A stretch of 15,680 nucleotides of DNA from JAFGSZ01 sp964492185 (GTDB lineage Bacteria; Bacteroidota; Bacteroidia; Bacteroidales; UBA10428), in assembly GCA_964492185.1 (NCBI GenBank), contig CAZBJH010000079.1:1-15680 (forward strand), read 5' to 3'. Of this stretch, positions 1 to 7,391 are shown one piece after another. Position numbers and translations under genes: made by a program. Position 1 is the stretch's first letter. Each line of letters begins with the position of its first letter. The notes under the pieces are model-generated. The model searched no databases. It had not been told where the DNA came from and was given only the letters and a program-made list of their open reading frames with translations.

Positions 1-78
1 AAATGCGGAGTTTACTATTCGTAAATGAGTAATTTCCGGACAAGCGTAACGCGGCAAATGGGACTTTATGGACAGACA
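1..78 (+). repeat. MITE-like hairpin element, copy A (5' part cut by window edge)
   Basis: The right part of the interspersed element is visible: the apical stem (TTTAC/GTAAA around TATTC), then the descending 3' arm ending ACTTTATGGACAGACA at 78. It is followed by ATAACTAA (79-86), a decayed form of the CTAnnTAG target octamer. Relative to other copies it has TTTCCGGA in the 3' side of stem 2 instead of TTTTCGGA, and a matching T in both sides of the 7x7 internal loop. The 5' arm is outside the window. Confidence 0.85.
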
Positions 79-86
79 ATAACTAA

Positions 87-209
87 GTAAAATTACAACA
101 CAGTAAGGTGATTTAACATAAGAATTTGATGAATACCCTGATCTGCCTTTTGAATGAACAGATAAATCACATGACCAGTTAAATATTTTGACTACTTTAT
201 AGACATACA
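87..209 (-). repeat. Degenerate element copy B (left end recognisable)
   Basis: Read on the minus strand, 209 down to about 145 matches the left end of the element: TGTATGTCTATAAAGT, then a TCAAAATATTTAAC tract, CATGTG and a remnant of CTGTTCA. The remainder (about 87-145) is no longer recognisable. The flanks are ATAACTAA (79-86) and CTAACTAT (210-217), which share TAACTA, consistent with a decayed target duplication. No gene is visible in 79-272. Confidence 0.6.
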
Positions 210-272
210 CTAACTATTGCAGATCCTTATTTTTTGATAAAATTCAGGGTGCGGCCGTTCACTATTCACTTT

Positions 273-1493
273 TCAATACAGACTTGTCCCTTCAATTTTA
301 ATTATGGGAATATGACTGTAATCATCTGTACGGCTTGAACCGGTAAATACAAATCCGCCGTCGGAAGTTATATCAACAGCATTTCCTTTTGCCTGTATGG
401 ATTCGCCGTACTCGTTTATTTCAATAAGTCCGCCATCCACGGTTGTTGAGATCAAAGCCATCCTGCTTGTGTTTCCTGCCTGCCCCAGGGTTCCGAATAT
501 GTGCACATGTGACCCGTCTGTTATCATGGCATTGCCGGCATCAGCAAAACTGCTGCCATAATATTTTTCCCATACTGGATTAAAAAATTCATCCAGCCTG
601 GCAAGGTATATATCGGAACTTTTGTTATCAGGATTATAGGCTGTACCGGCAATAATGAAATTATTACCGGGCAGGGGTATGATGTTCTTGGCACGGTTCT
701 CGTTCGTTTCCCCTATTGACGAATACTTGTAAAAACTCCCCGCGTGGTTAGCCTGGGCAATGAAAATTGCGCTATTTTGAGCATTTGCATCTGTTGTACT
801 CCTGTAACCGGCGACAACAAAACCATTTCCATCTATACTTTCCGCAACATACCTTCCCACTTCATCGCTACCTGAAAATCCTGCCGTTTTTTTACCTGTC
901 CATTTTAATTTTCCCTCAAAATCGGTTTTTACCAGCCAGATGTCTTTTTGGCCGTTCCCGTAACTTTCTGTATAACCAACCATTATCAGGTTGTTATCTT
1001 GCGTGATTTGCAGGTTAAAACCCTCGTCATTCTGAGCCCCTCCGTAGCGGGCTGTCCATAAGGAATCACCGCCGGCATTTGTACGTATAAGGTACATATC
1101 CATGTCACCCTGCCTGGTATTCTGGTAACTCCCCAGAATTACAAAACCTCCGTCCGGCATTTCTTTTATGCTGTATCCCTTATCGTTGAAATTGCCGCCG
1201 AATAATTTAATATCTGTTTTTGAGTTTCCGTAAATATCGGTCAGTATCAGTCCTGCTTCCGAACCACGGGTTTCGGTGACTATTGTCCCTGTTACAGCGT
1301 ACCCTCCCGTACTGATTTCTATGATCTCCATCCCGGTATTTTCGAAAGCCCCGCCGTAATATTTAATAAAATTGTGGGTCTGGCCCGGCCCGATATAATC
1401 ATCATCGCATCCTGAAAATACCATGATCAATATAACAATATGCAGGATATATTTGATTATCATACGAATAAATTTGTTTCTATGGCTTTTCAC
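273..1493 (-). CDS. Surface lipoprotein with seven propeller-like repeats
   Basis: 406 residues from a GTG start at 1493. An ATG at 1463 (MIIKYILHIV) is an equally good start. A lipoprotein signal ends MVFSG-C with Cys29. Cys is followed by DDD; acidic residues right after the lipid-anchored Cys resemble the Bacteroidota lipoprotein export signal, so outer-surface display is likely (inference). The mature part holds seven imperfect repeats of about 50 residues. Each has a core like YGG..(N/D)(E/D).G..I....DGGF...G and most end D.(Y/W)L.(K/R)(T/L)D..G...W, which suggests a seven-bladed beta-propeller. No enzyme motif is seen. It is the last gene of the module, 116 nt after the outer-membrane barrel gene, and no terminator hairpin is obvious after the TGA stop. 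Function unknown; a partner or ligand-binding role for the barrel protein is a guess. Confidence 0.85.
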   Translation of the reverse strand: MKSHRNKFIRMIIKYILHIVILIMVFSGCDDDYIGPGQTHNFIKYYGGAFENTGMEIIEISTGGYAVTGTIVTETRGSEAGLILTDIYGNSKTDIKLFGGNFNDKGYSIKEMPDGGFVILGSYQNTRQGDMDMYLIRTNAGGDSLWTARYGGAQNDEGFNLQITQDNNLIMVGYTESYGNGQKDIWLVKTDFEGKLKWTGKKTAGFSGSDEVGRYVAESIDGNGFVVAGYRSTTDANAQNSAIFIAQANHAGSFYKYSSIGETNENRAKNIIPLPGNNFIIAGTAYNPDNKSSDIYLARLDEFFNPVWEKYYGSSFADAGNAMITDGSHVHIFGTLGQAGNTSRMALISTTVDGGLIEINEYGESIQAKGNAVDITSDGGFVFTGSSRTDDYSHIPIIKIEGTSLY

Positions 1494-1609
1494 GCTATAT
1501 TATTGTTTTACAAAACATTCAATTATCTTCCTTATGTTTTACCTTTTACCGCCTGTCAACCCTCAATCTTCAAAAAACAATACATTAATCCTTCACCGTT
1601 CTTTTTCGG

Positions 1610-2665
1610 CTAATGTCTTCTTTTTCTGGGTTGATAGAATGAAAAATGATATCCCACAACCAGCGATACGTTGTTTAAAGCAAAGTCGTCATCAATATAA
1701 TGGTATTTAGACCATAGTTCGGACGCGGAATATCGTTCCCCGGTATTGACAATATTGTTAAGCCCGAGGTTAAACCGGGCATCCACTACAAAATATCCCC
1801 TGGGGACTTTGTATTTCAATCCTCCCCCGATAACATAAAACCATGAAACGGGGTTACGTTTGTTAATAATATCCACATCCCCGCCTGTTACATCCGGCAG
1901 GCCTTCACCATGTTCGATTTTCGGGGTTCCCGAGGCTTTGTTAATAAAGCCTGCTCCGAATCCTGAACGCAGGAAATAGTTCAGGTTGCCGGGAATGTTA
2001 AATTCATATACTGCGGTCAGGGGAATATCCAGACCGGTGATTTTTTCATTGAATGTTATTGTGCTTAATACCGGTTCGTCATAGATCACTGATCCGAATT
2101 CTTCTGTGAAATTGTAATGTTTGGTTGCATAATACAGGTCAAGATTGATCCTCAGGTTTTTGCTGATATCTTTTCCTATACCCAGACCGATCTGGAATCC
2201 TGTTCCGGAATAATTTTCAAGACTGGCATTATTTATATCTCCTGCAGTGTATATTTCAATGATCCGGGGGTTGGTTAAATTTGGCCCGAAAGTGAGGTTT
2301 ATTGAAAACACCGATGTTGTCCGGTAAGTTTCAAACAGATATACAAATTCAACGGGATCATTAGGGTGTATCTCATATTCGGGAAATTTCTTCAGAAATT
2401 CCACCATGGTGTTTTCTGCTTCAAACTGGTCATCATTGAACAGGTATACCATGATCATGAGTTTGTAAGCCTCGATCTTTTCAGTTCTTGTAAAACCACT
2501 TTCCATGCAGGGAGCAAGCATTTCCGGGATATCATCGATCATACCTTGTTCATAAAGCTTTCCGGCATTCTCAAGCGTTTTCCGGCAGTCATCCTGTCCG
2601 CTTAAAGGCAGAAGAACCATAAATAAAACAAAGAATATACTATAGATCCTGAACTGACTATTCAT
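1610..2665 (-). CDS. Outer-membrane beta-barrel protein with N-terminal TPR-like domain
   Basis: 351 residues from the ATG at 2665 (MNSQFRIYSI). The frame stays open to an ATG at 2701, but those extra 12 codons (MGLYGQ...) are the arm of repeat copy C, and only the 2665 start gives a proper signal peptide (hydrophobic IFFVLFMVLLPLSG, likely cleaved before QDDC). The mature N-terminus (about residues 25-105) is helical and TPR-like (LYEQGMIDD, KLMIMVYLFNDDQFEAE). The rest is a chain of amphipathic strands (SINLTFGPNLT, FQIGLGIGKDI, NLNYFLRSGFGAGF, FYVIGGGLKYKV), ending in SLVVGYHFSF plus a short basic tail, as in PorT/outer-membrane barrel families of Bacteroidota. It follows the nSTAND gene, separated almost entirely by repeat copy C. 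A partner role in the same envelope system is inferred from order and orientation only. Confidence 0.88.
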   Translation of the reverse strand: MNSQFRIYSIFFVLFMVLLPLSGQDDCRKTLENAGKLYEQGMIDDIPEMLAPCMESGFTRTEKIEAYKLMIMVYLFNDDQFEAENTMVEFLKKFPEYEIHPNDPVEFVYLFETYRTTSVFSINLTFGPNLTNPRIIEIYTAGDINNASLENYSGTGFQIGLGIGKDISKNLRINLDLYYATKHYNFTEEFGSVIYDEPVLSTITFNEKITGLDIPLTAVYEFNIPGNLNYFLRSGFGAGFINKASGTPKIEHGEGLPDVTGGDVDIINKRNPVSWFYVIGGGLKYKVPRGYFVVDARFNLGLNNIVNTGERYSASELWSKYHYIDDDFALNNVSLVVGYHFSFYQPRKRRH

Positions 2666-2680
2666 GAATTTTATATTTAG

Positions 2681-2840
2681 TGGCTGTCCATAAAGTCCCA
2701 TTTGCCGTGTTACGCTTGTCCGAAAATTGCTCGTTTACGACTAGTAAACTCCGCGTTTTCGGACCGCGCGAGCCTTGCAAATGGAACCTTCTGAACAGAC
2801 ATATGTCCGGTTAAACATTTTATCTACTTTATAGACAGAT
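2681..2840 (-). repeat. Complete MITE-like hairpin element, copy C
   Basis: A 160-bp copy whose forward orientation is on the minus strand, so it is in sense with the mRNA. Its ends are TATCTGTCTATAAAGT and ACTTTATGGACAGCCA (minus-strand reading). The 121-nt hairpin core is 2681-2801, with apical stem TTTAC/GTAAA and loop TAGTC. The left flank ATATTTAG (2673-2680) is one base off the CTATTTAG octamer. The right flank CTCTTACT (2841-2848), which overlaps the TAA stop of the nSTAND gene, has drifted further. The copy fills nearly the whole space between that stop and the next start codon (2665). Confidence 0.92.
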
Positions 2841-2844
2841 ACTC

Positions 2845-5800
2845 TTACTTACCCGGACAAGTTTCCTGGTATTCAATATCCATACCCACATAGGTCTGCC
2901 ATTCCGCTGTTGTCATATTTCTCGATATATCGGCACAAAGATTGTTTGCCATTATGTCTGCTTTTGCCGGCCATATGTAAATATCGCCATTTTGACCGGA
3001 TGATGCAATATATTTTCCATCGGGACTGTATGCAACCGATAGTATCCACGATTCGTGTTCGGTTATCACCACCGGCCTTTCATTCATTGCAGCTGCATCC
3101 CATATTTTTATCGTTCCGTCATAGCTCGAGGTAACTATCTGTTTTCCGTCGGGACTATAGCTCAGATCAAGAATACGTGCCGAGTGTGCTTTTTTGCTCA
3201 GCACGATTTGTTTTGAAACGGCATTTATGATTGTCAAATTCCCGGTCCTGTCCCCGAAAAGTATCCTGCTTCCGTAATTGTTAAATGCTACTGCATGAAT
3301 AGTGTTATCTGACGACCGGAAGAGTATTTCAGCCGCTCCGTCTGACAATCTCCAGCGAACAAGATTACCGTCATCTGTACCTCCGATAACAAACCTGCCG
3401 TCAGGTGAAACGGCAATTGTATTTATTTTACTTGGGTACTGAACAAGCTGTCTGTTAGTATTGTCAACGAGGTTCCATACTACGATCGTTTTATCAGTGC
3501 TGGTAGATACCATGGTGTTCCCGTCAGGAGTGAAATCCAGGTCACCGACCCATCCATTATGGCCTTCCAGGATGACGGCCCTGGAATTCTGCTGGTTAAG
3601 ATTAAAAAGCTGTATGCCTGATGTTCCGGTTCCGCATCCCAGCCATCTGCCGTTGGGGCTGATGGCGAGACTATGGTTGATAAAGCTATTATCAATGAGG
3701 GTTCGTGGTGATTTTGAATTTGACATGACATTACGGTTAAGGATCTTTCCGTCGCTGCCCGAGCTATACAGAATAGTTGACCGTGGCAGGAATGAAAGTG
3801 AGTGTACTGCTCCGGAATGTCCCCCGTAAGAGTTGTAATTCCTTCCTTTAATGCCGCGAAGTGCATCATATAAACCCGAATAAATATCGGTCTGGTCACC
3901 AGTGCCTCCGTATGATGTATTGAACTTATAAGCCTGAAGGGCGAGCAATGCTTTCAGATCTTTATCATTATTTACCTGGCTTACTTTAACAGCAAGTGAC
4001 TGGGCTATGGAAAGCATGCGTTTGGCCAGTGCCTGCCGGCGTTCCCGTTCAGCCTCCAGGGCTTCTTTTTCGGCTTCTGTCCTTTGCTGTCTTTCCTTCC
4101 TTGTTTCCTGCATGGCTATCTCAGCAGTTTTTTCTGATTCTTCCTTCTCCCGGGTCACTGTTTCCATTACCTCAAAAGCTTCCTGGGTTTGTTGTTGTGC
4201 CTGCCTGGTTTGCATAAGTGCAGCTATTTTTTCCCTTTCGGCCGAGTCGGCAACAAGTTTAGCCTGGAGCCGTTCAATCTCTTTCACTTGTGATTCTTCC
4301 AGTGCCTCGTCTTTTTGCCCTTCCATGATCATTGCCCACGATTCTGCATCTTTACGGGCTTCGATGGCATCTTTGCGCTGGATATTGGCATAAAAGAGAA
4401 GAGCCAGGAATAAAATTGCCACTATACCCATTGTCATCGCGAATCTTCTGGTCCTGTCCAATGCACGCCTCTGGACCCGCACTTTGTTTTGTTCTTCCTG
4501 CCGGAATTTTTTCTCGCTTGCATCCAGAAAAACCATTACTTTCTCAAAGGCCGGATTGTACCTCTTTGCCCATGCCAGGGTGGGCTTCTGAGTATTTCGC
4601 CAGTTAAGGGCAAGCTGCAGGTCGGGCGGCCGCCACAGGCTCGTTTTTCCAAGCTGGTATAATGAGGCGGCCTCCGTGAGTCTCAGGTACATCTGAACAG
4701 ATGCAGCTTCCTCATCAACCCATACTTTCAGCTTATCCCAGATCCGCATAAGGCTTTCATGTGAAATATCAAGAATAGTATACCTGTCTATCGGCGTACT
4801 TTCAGTAGGAGTAATGAATGCCCTTCCCCTTGCCCTGAATTTATCGGCTACCTCAATAACTTCTTCATCCGTGGCATTGGCGATCAGTGCAATATCAGCA
4901 ACCCGCGCCGGATGCCTTATTCCTTTATTATCTGCTCCTTTTTCAGTCAGGGTTTTGAAAAGGGTTTTACAGATCTGTTTACTTGTATCAGAAAGTTCTT
5001 CGTAGGCTTCATTTGCATGCATGGAGAGGGCATTTCCCATCTTTCCGGCTGCTTCATAATCACGGACCTTAACAGGGTCATCCGGATTATTGTGTTTTGA
5101 CCAGAAATCCCAGGTACGCATCATGGCATGCTGAAGAATAGGCAGCTGATCACCTTTGTTACCTATTGTATTCAGGATTTGCTGTACAAGTTGGGGGTCA
5201 ATTTTAGCTCCGCCGACAGCAACGGGACCAAGGATAGCCTCGCGGTAATCCTCGCGTGTCATTTGGGGAATAAGAAAGTTGCTGATGTTAATAAGTTGTG
5301 TCAGCTGATGAAACTGTGAGCATTCGCCAATGAAATCGGATCGCATGGTGATAACAAGGTAGACAGGCTGTTCTTCCTGGTTGATAGCATTGACAAGAAG
5401 TTTGATGAAGGCTTCGGTCTCATTCAGGCTTGTAGTATCTTTACGGCTTTCTTTATATCTGAATAACTCTTCAAACTGATCGATCAATATTAACAGGTTT
5501 TGATCTTTCCCGGCGTTTGTCTGGCTGATCGCATCAATCAGTCCGTGAGAACTGCGGCGCAATATAGTATGAATGATCTTTTTACGTATATGCAGGTCAG
5601 GGCCGTTATGCCGGTCAGGTTCATTCATAGCCAGCGTACCTGCCAGGTTTTCAACAGGACTGTTTCCGGGGCGTGTAGTGATAATTTTCCAGTTTGATCC
5701 GGCTTTCCTGATAAAACCGCCATACAGCAGGGGGATCACCCCGCAATATATCAATGATGATTTTCCGCTTCCGGAGGCTCCGGTTATAGCGGCAAACCTG

Positions 5801-5949
5801 TTTTTTGAAAGGTATTCAAGCACTTGTTCGCTTTGTCCCTCACGTCCGAAAAACAAATGACTTTCTTCTGTTCCAAAGGGGCGTAATCCGGGAAAAGGAT
5901 TCTTCACCGCTTTCATATTATATTTTTGTTTTTCCTGTCTTGGTGTCAT
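2845..5949 (-). CDS. nSTAND1 ATPase with membrane helix, coiled coil and C-terminal WD40 propeller
   Basis: 1034 residues. The ATG at 5949 overlaps the TGA of the TIR gene (ATGA), favouring coupled translation; an internal ATG at 5916 (MKAVKNPFPGLRPF) is an alternative. The N-terminus has the family entry NPFPGLRPF...FFGRE, Walker A GASGSGKSS (57-65), Walker B LLILIDQFEELF (152-163) and the VITMRSDF segment, which together mark nSTAND1. A winged/helical region follows to about 500. One strongly hydrophobic helix (about 504-524, MGIVAILFLALLFYANI) is preceded by an Arg-rich stretch (RRALDRTRR), so the ATPase should be cytoplasmic and the rest periplasmic. Residues 525-660 are Glu/Lys/Gln-rich coiled coil (EKEESEKTAEIA, RERRQALAKRML). 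About 700-1015 forms WD40 repeats (GHSGAVHSLSF, GHNGWVGDLDFTPDG, SYSPDGKQIVTSSYDGTIKIWD, AYSPDGKYIASSGQNGDIYIW). STAND proteins are ligand-triggered oligomerising switches; the trigger here is unknown. Confidence 0.93.
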   Translation of the reverse strand: MTPRQEKQKYNMKAVKNPFPGLRPFGTEESHLFFGREGQSEQVLEYLSKNRFAAITGASGSGKSSLIYCGVIPLLYGGFIRKAGSNWKIITTRPGNSPVENLAGTLAMNEPDRHNGPDLHIRKKIIHTILRRSSHGLIDAISQTNAGKDQNLLILIDQFEELFRYKESRKDTTSLNETEAFIKLLVNAINQEEQPVYLVITMRSDFIGECSQFHQLTQLINISNFLIPQMTREDYREAILGPVAVGGAKIDPQLVQQILNTIGNKGDQLPILQHAMMRTWDFWSKHNNPDDPVKVRDYEAAGKMGNALSMHANEAYEELSDTSKQICKTLFKTLTEKGADNKGIRHPARVADIALIANATDEEVIEVADKFRARGRAFITPTESTPIDRYTILDISHESLMRIWDKLKVWVDEEAASVQMYLRLTEAASLYQLGKTSLWRPPDLQLALNWRNTQKPTLAWAKRYNPAFEKVMVFLDASEKKFRQEEQNKVRVQRRALDRTRRFAMTMGIVAILFLALLFYANIQRKDAIEARKDAESWAMIMEGQKDEALEESQVKEIERLQAKLVADSAEREKIAALMQTRQAQQQTQEAFEVMETVTREKEESEKTAEIAMQETRKERQQRTEAEKEALEAERERRQALAKRMLSIAQSLAVKVSQVNNDKDLKALLALQAYKFNTSYGGTGDQTDIYSGLYDALRGIKGRNYNSYGGHSGAVHSLSFLPRSTILYSSGSDGKILNRNVMSNSKSPRTLIDNSFINHSLAISPNGRWLGCGTGTSGIQLFNLNQQNSRAVILEGHNGWVGDLDFTPDGNTMVSTSTDKTIVVWNLVDNTNRQLVQYPSKINTIAVSPDGRFVIGGTDDGNLVRWRLSDGAAEILFRSSDNTIHAVAFNNYGSRILFGDRTGNLTIINAVSKQIVLSKKAHSARILDLSYSPDGKQIVTSSYDGTIKIWDAAAMNERPVVITEHESWILSVAYSPDGKYIASSGQNGDIYIWPAKADIMANNLCADISRNMTTAEWQTYVGMDIEYQETCPGK

Positions 5950-7391
5950 CTCTGTTTTTGTAATTTATCCAGGAACGGCTTCATACTCTTATCAAAACTA
6001 TCCTCACGGTCCAGGATCACCACGTCACCAGGCAGTTCATGCTTCATCTTTATTTCGCTGCCGGATATTAATCCAATGGCCATAAACGAATCGTTTTTTC
6101 CATACCCGGGTGATTTGATCAGGTCGCGAAACTTACTATCAAACCAGTTTGTTTCGCTGTTTTCCTTACAGATGAGAACAGCATCAGAATGTACAATGTT
6201 TTCACGATGCCTGGTTACTACTTTCGTTTCACTTTCATTATTATCCGAAGTAATAACATCAAGATTATTTGAACCCAGCCAGGCAATCAGCCTGTCAATA
6301 TAATCGGTTTTTTCTTCATAGATCATATACACGCTTGTATGCTTATTCTTTTTGCCTGTTCCGTTTTCCCGGTCCTTTAGTTTCTTGTGTATAATGGATT
6401 TGAGTACCTCAAGAGGTGCTTCAATAATTTCTGTTTGTTCACGAGTATCATCCCTTTTCATACGGTTAAGAAACAGGGATTGTCTCTGTTCAGAGGTTTT
6501 CAGGTCATTAGGGATCCAAATGATCCGCTCAACCGGTGTGCTGTTTTCTTCAATATATTCCTTAACAATCCTGTTTTGCATGTCAATCAATGAATACTGG
6601 CTTTTGGGAAGGGGGCTGCCATAATAGGCTCCCATTATATGAACTGAGAGAACGGCATTGTCAAGGTATGAACGGATAAGCTCATTTAATTTGTCAGTAT
6701 CGTCCGGTAATTCAAATGAAGGAACAATTTTGAATCCCGATTGCAGCAGTTCCCTTCGGATAATATCCCTGTTTTCCTCCTGGTCATGACTGGTTCCGGC
6801 CAGAAATACAGTTCCTTTTGATGTTTCTGTTTTCTCATGAGAATTGTTATTGCCGGGGCCCTTCAATTGGTCATGAATATCATAGGCCAGGTCAACTATT
6901 TTGGACCAGAATCTTTCACCGGATTCTTGTTCATCAGCCGGGTATGTCTTTGATTTTTTGTTGAAACGGTTGATCTCAAAAAAATTATAACCCGGTTTAT
7001 CCCGCAGGAACAGGGGTTGCTGTTCGGTACTTACATAACCTGTTAATACCTTCAGGATACGATGTCTGATCTCCGTATCACCGGTATGTTTTGAAACTGC
7101 TTTTTCTATTTTCTCAAGCTCAATAAGGTATTGCTCATCATTCACATTACCGGGGGACAGGATGGTAATAAAAATTGCTGTTTGTTCAAGAAATTGTGCT
7201 GTGTTGTCTCCCAGGTCATTTTCACGGGCTCTGAGGTCATCATGCAATACCATCACGGGTTTTCGCTTTAGCAGGCGCTGCAGAACAATTTCCAGGTACC
7301 TGCTGAAGTTAGCTGGCCAGTCAGGGTTATCCAAAGTGCTGTTTTTACCTGCACCGGCATAGCAAATAAATATATCGTAATCAAAATTCAT
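5946..7391 (-). CDS. Triple TIR-like domain protein
   Basis: 481 residues from the ATG at 7391 (MNFDYDIFICYAG); an adjacent ATG at 7394 is equally possible. A longer open frame to 7451 runs far into the preceding gene and adds residues unlike a TIR start. Three Rossmann/TIR-like units are visible. The first (about 1-180) has YDIFICYAG, a DDLRARENDLGD loop, TAIFITILSP and YLIELE, where E91 is in the place of the NADase Glu of active TIRs. The second (about 190-345) is DUF4062-like: TVFLAGTS..Q.ENRDIIRREL, FELPDD, LSVHIMGAYYG. The third (about 349-481) has SVYMIYEEK, HRENIVHSDAVLICKEN, KFRDLIKSPGYGK and a closing FLDKLQKQR. It starts inside the transporter gene (11-nt overlap) and ends by ATGA overlap with the nSTAND gene, so the three are almost surely one operon. 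It is a likely signalling partner of the STAND protein; catalytic activity is not shown. Confidence 0.88.
   Translation of the reverse strand: MNFDYDIFICYAGAGKNSTLDNPDWPANFSRYLEIVLQRLLKRKPVMVLHDDLRARENDLGDNTAQFLEQTAIFITILSPGNVNDEQYLIELEKIEKAVSKHTGDTEIRHRILKVLTGYVSTEQQPLFLRDKPGYNFFEINRFNKKSKTYPADEQESGERFWSKIVDLAYDIHDQLKGPGNNNSHEKTETSKGTVFLAGTSHDQEENRDIIRRELLQSGFKIVPSFELPDDTDKLNELIRSYLDNAVLSVHIMGAYYGSPLPKSQYSLIDMQNRIVKEYIEENSTPVERIIWIPNDLKTSEQRQSLFLNRMKRDDTREQTEIIEAPLEVLKSIIHKKLKDRENGTGKKNKHTSVYMIYEEKTDYIDRLIAWLGSNNLDVITSDNNESETKVVTRHRENIVHSDAVLICKENSETNWFDSKFRDLIKSPGYGKNDSFMAIGLISGSEIKMKHELPGDVVILDREDSFDKSMKPFLDKLQKQR

Noticed and set aside
2666..2701. Extended start of the barrel protein at 2701 (MGLYGQ...)
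   Set aside because: These codons are the conserved right arm of the repeat (ATGGGACTTTATGGACAG), also seen at copies A, D and E; the signal peptide begins at the ATG at 2665.
3480..3899. Minus-strand open frame of 139 codons inside the WD40 region
   Set aside because: It is an out-of-frame shadow of the nSTAND-WD40 gene, whose own frame shows clear repeats.
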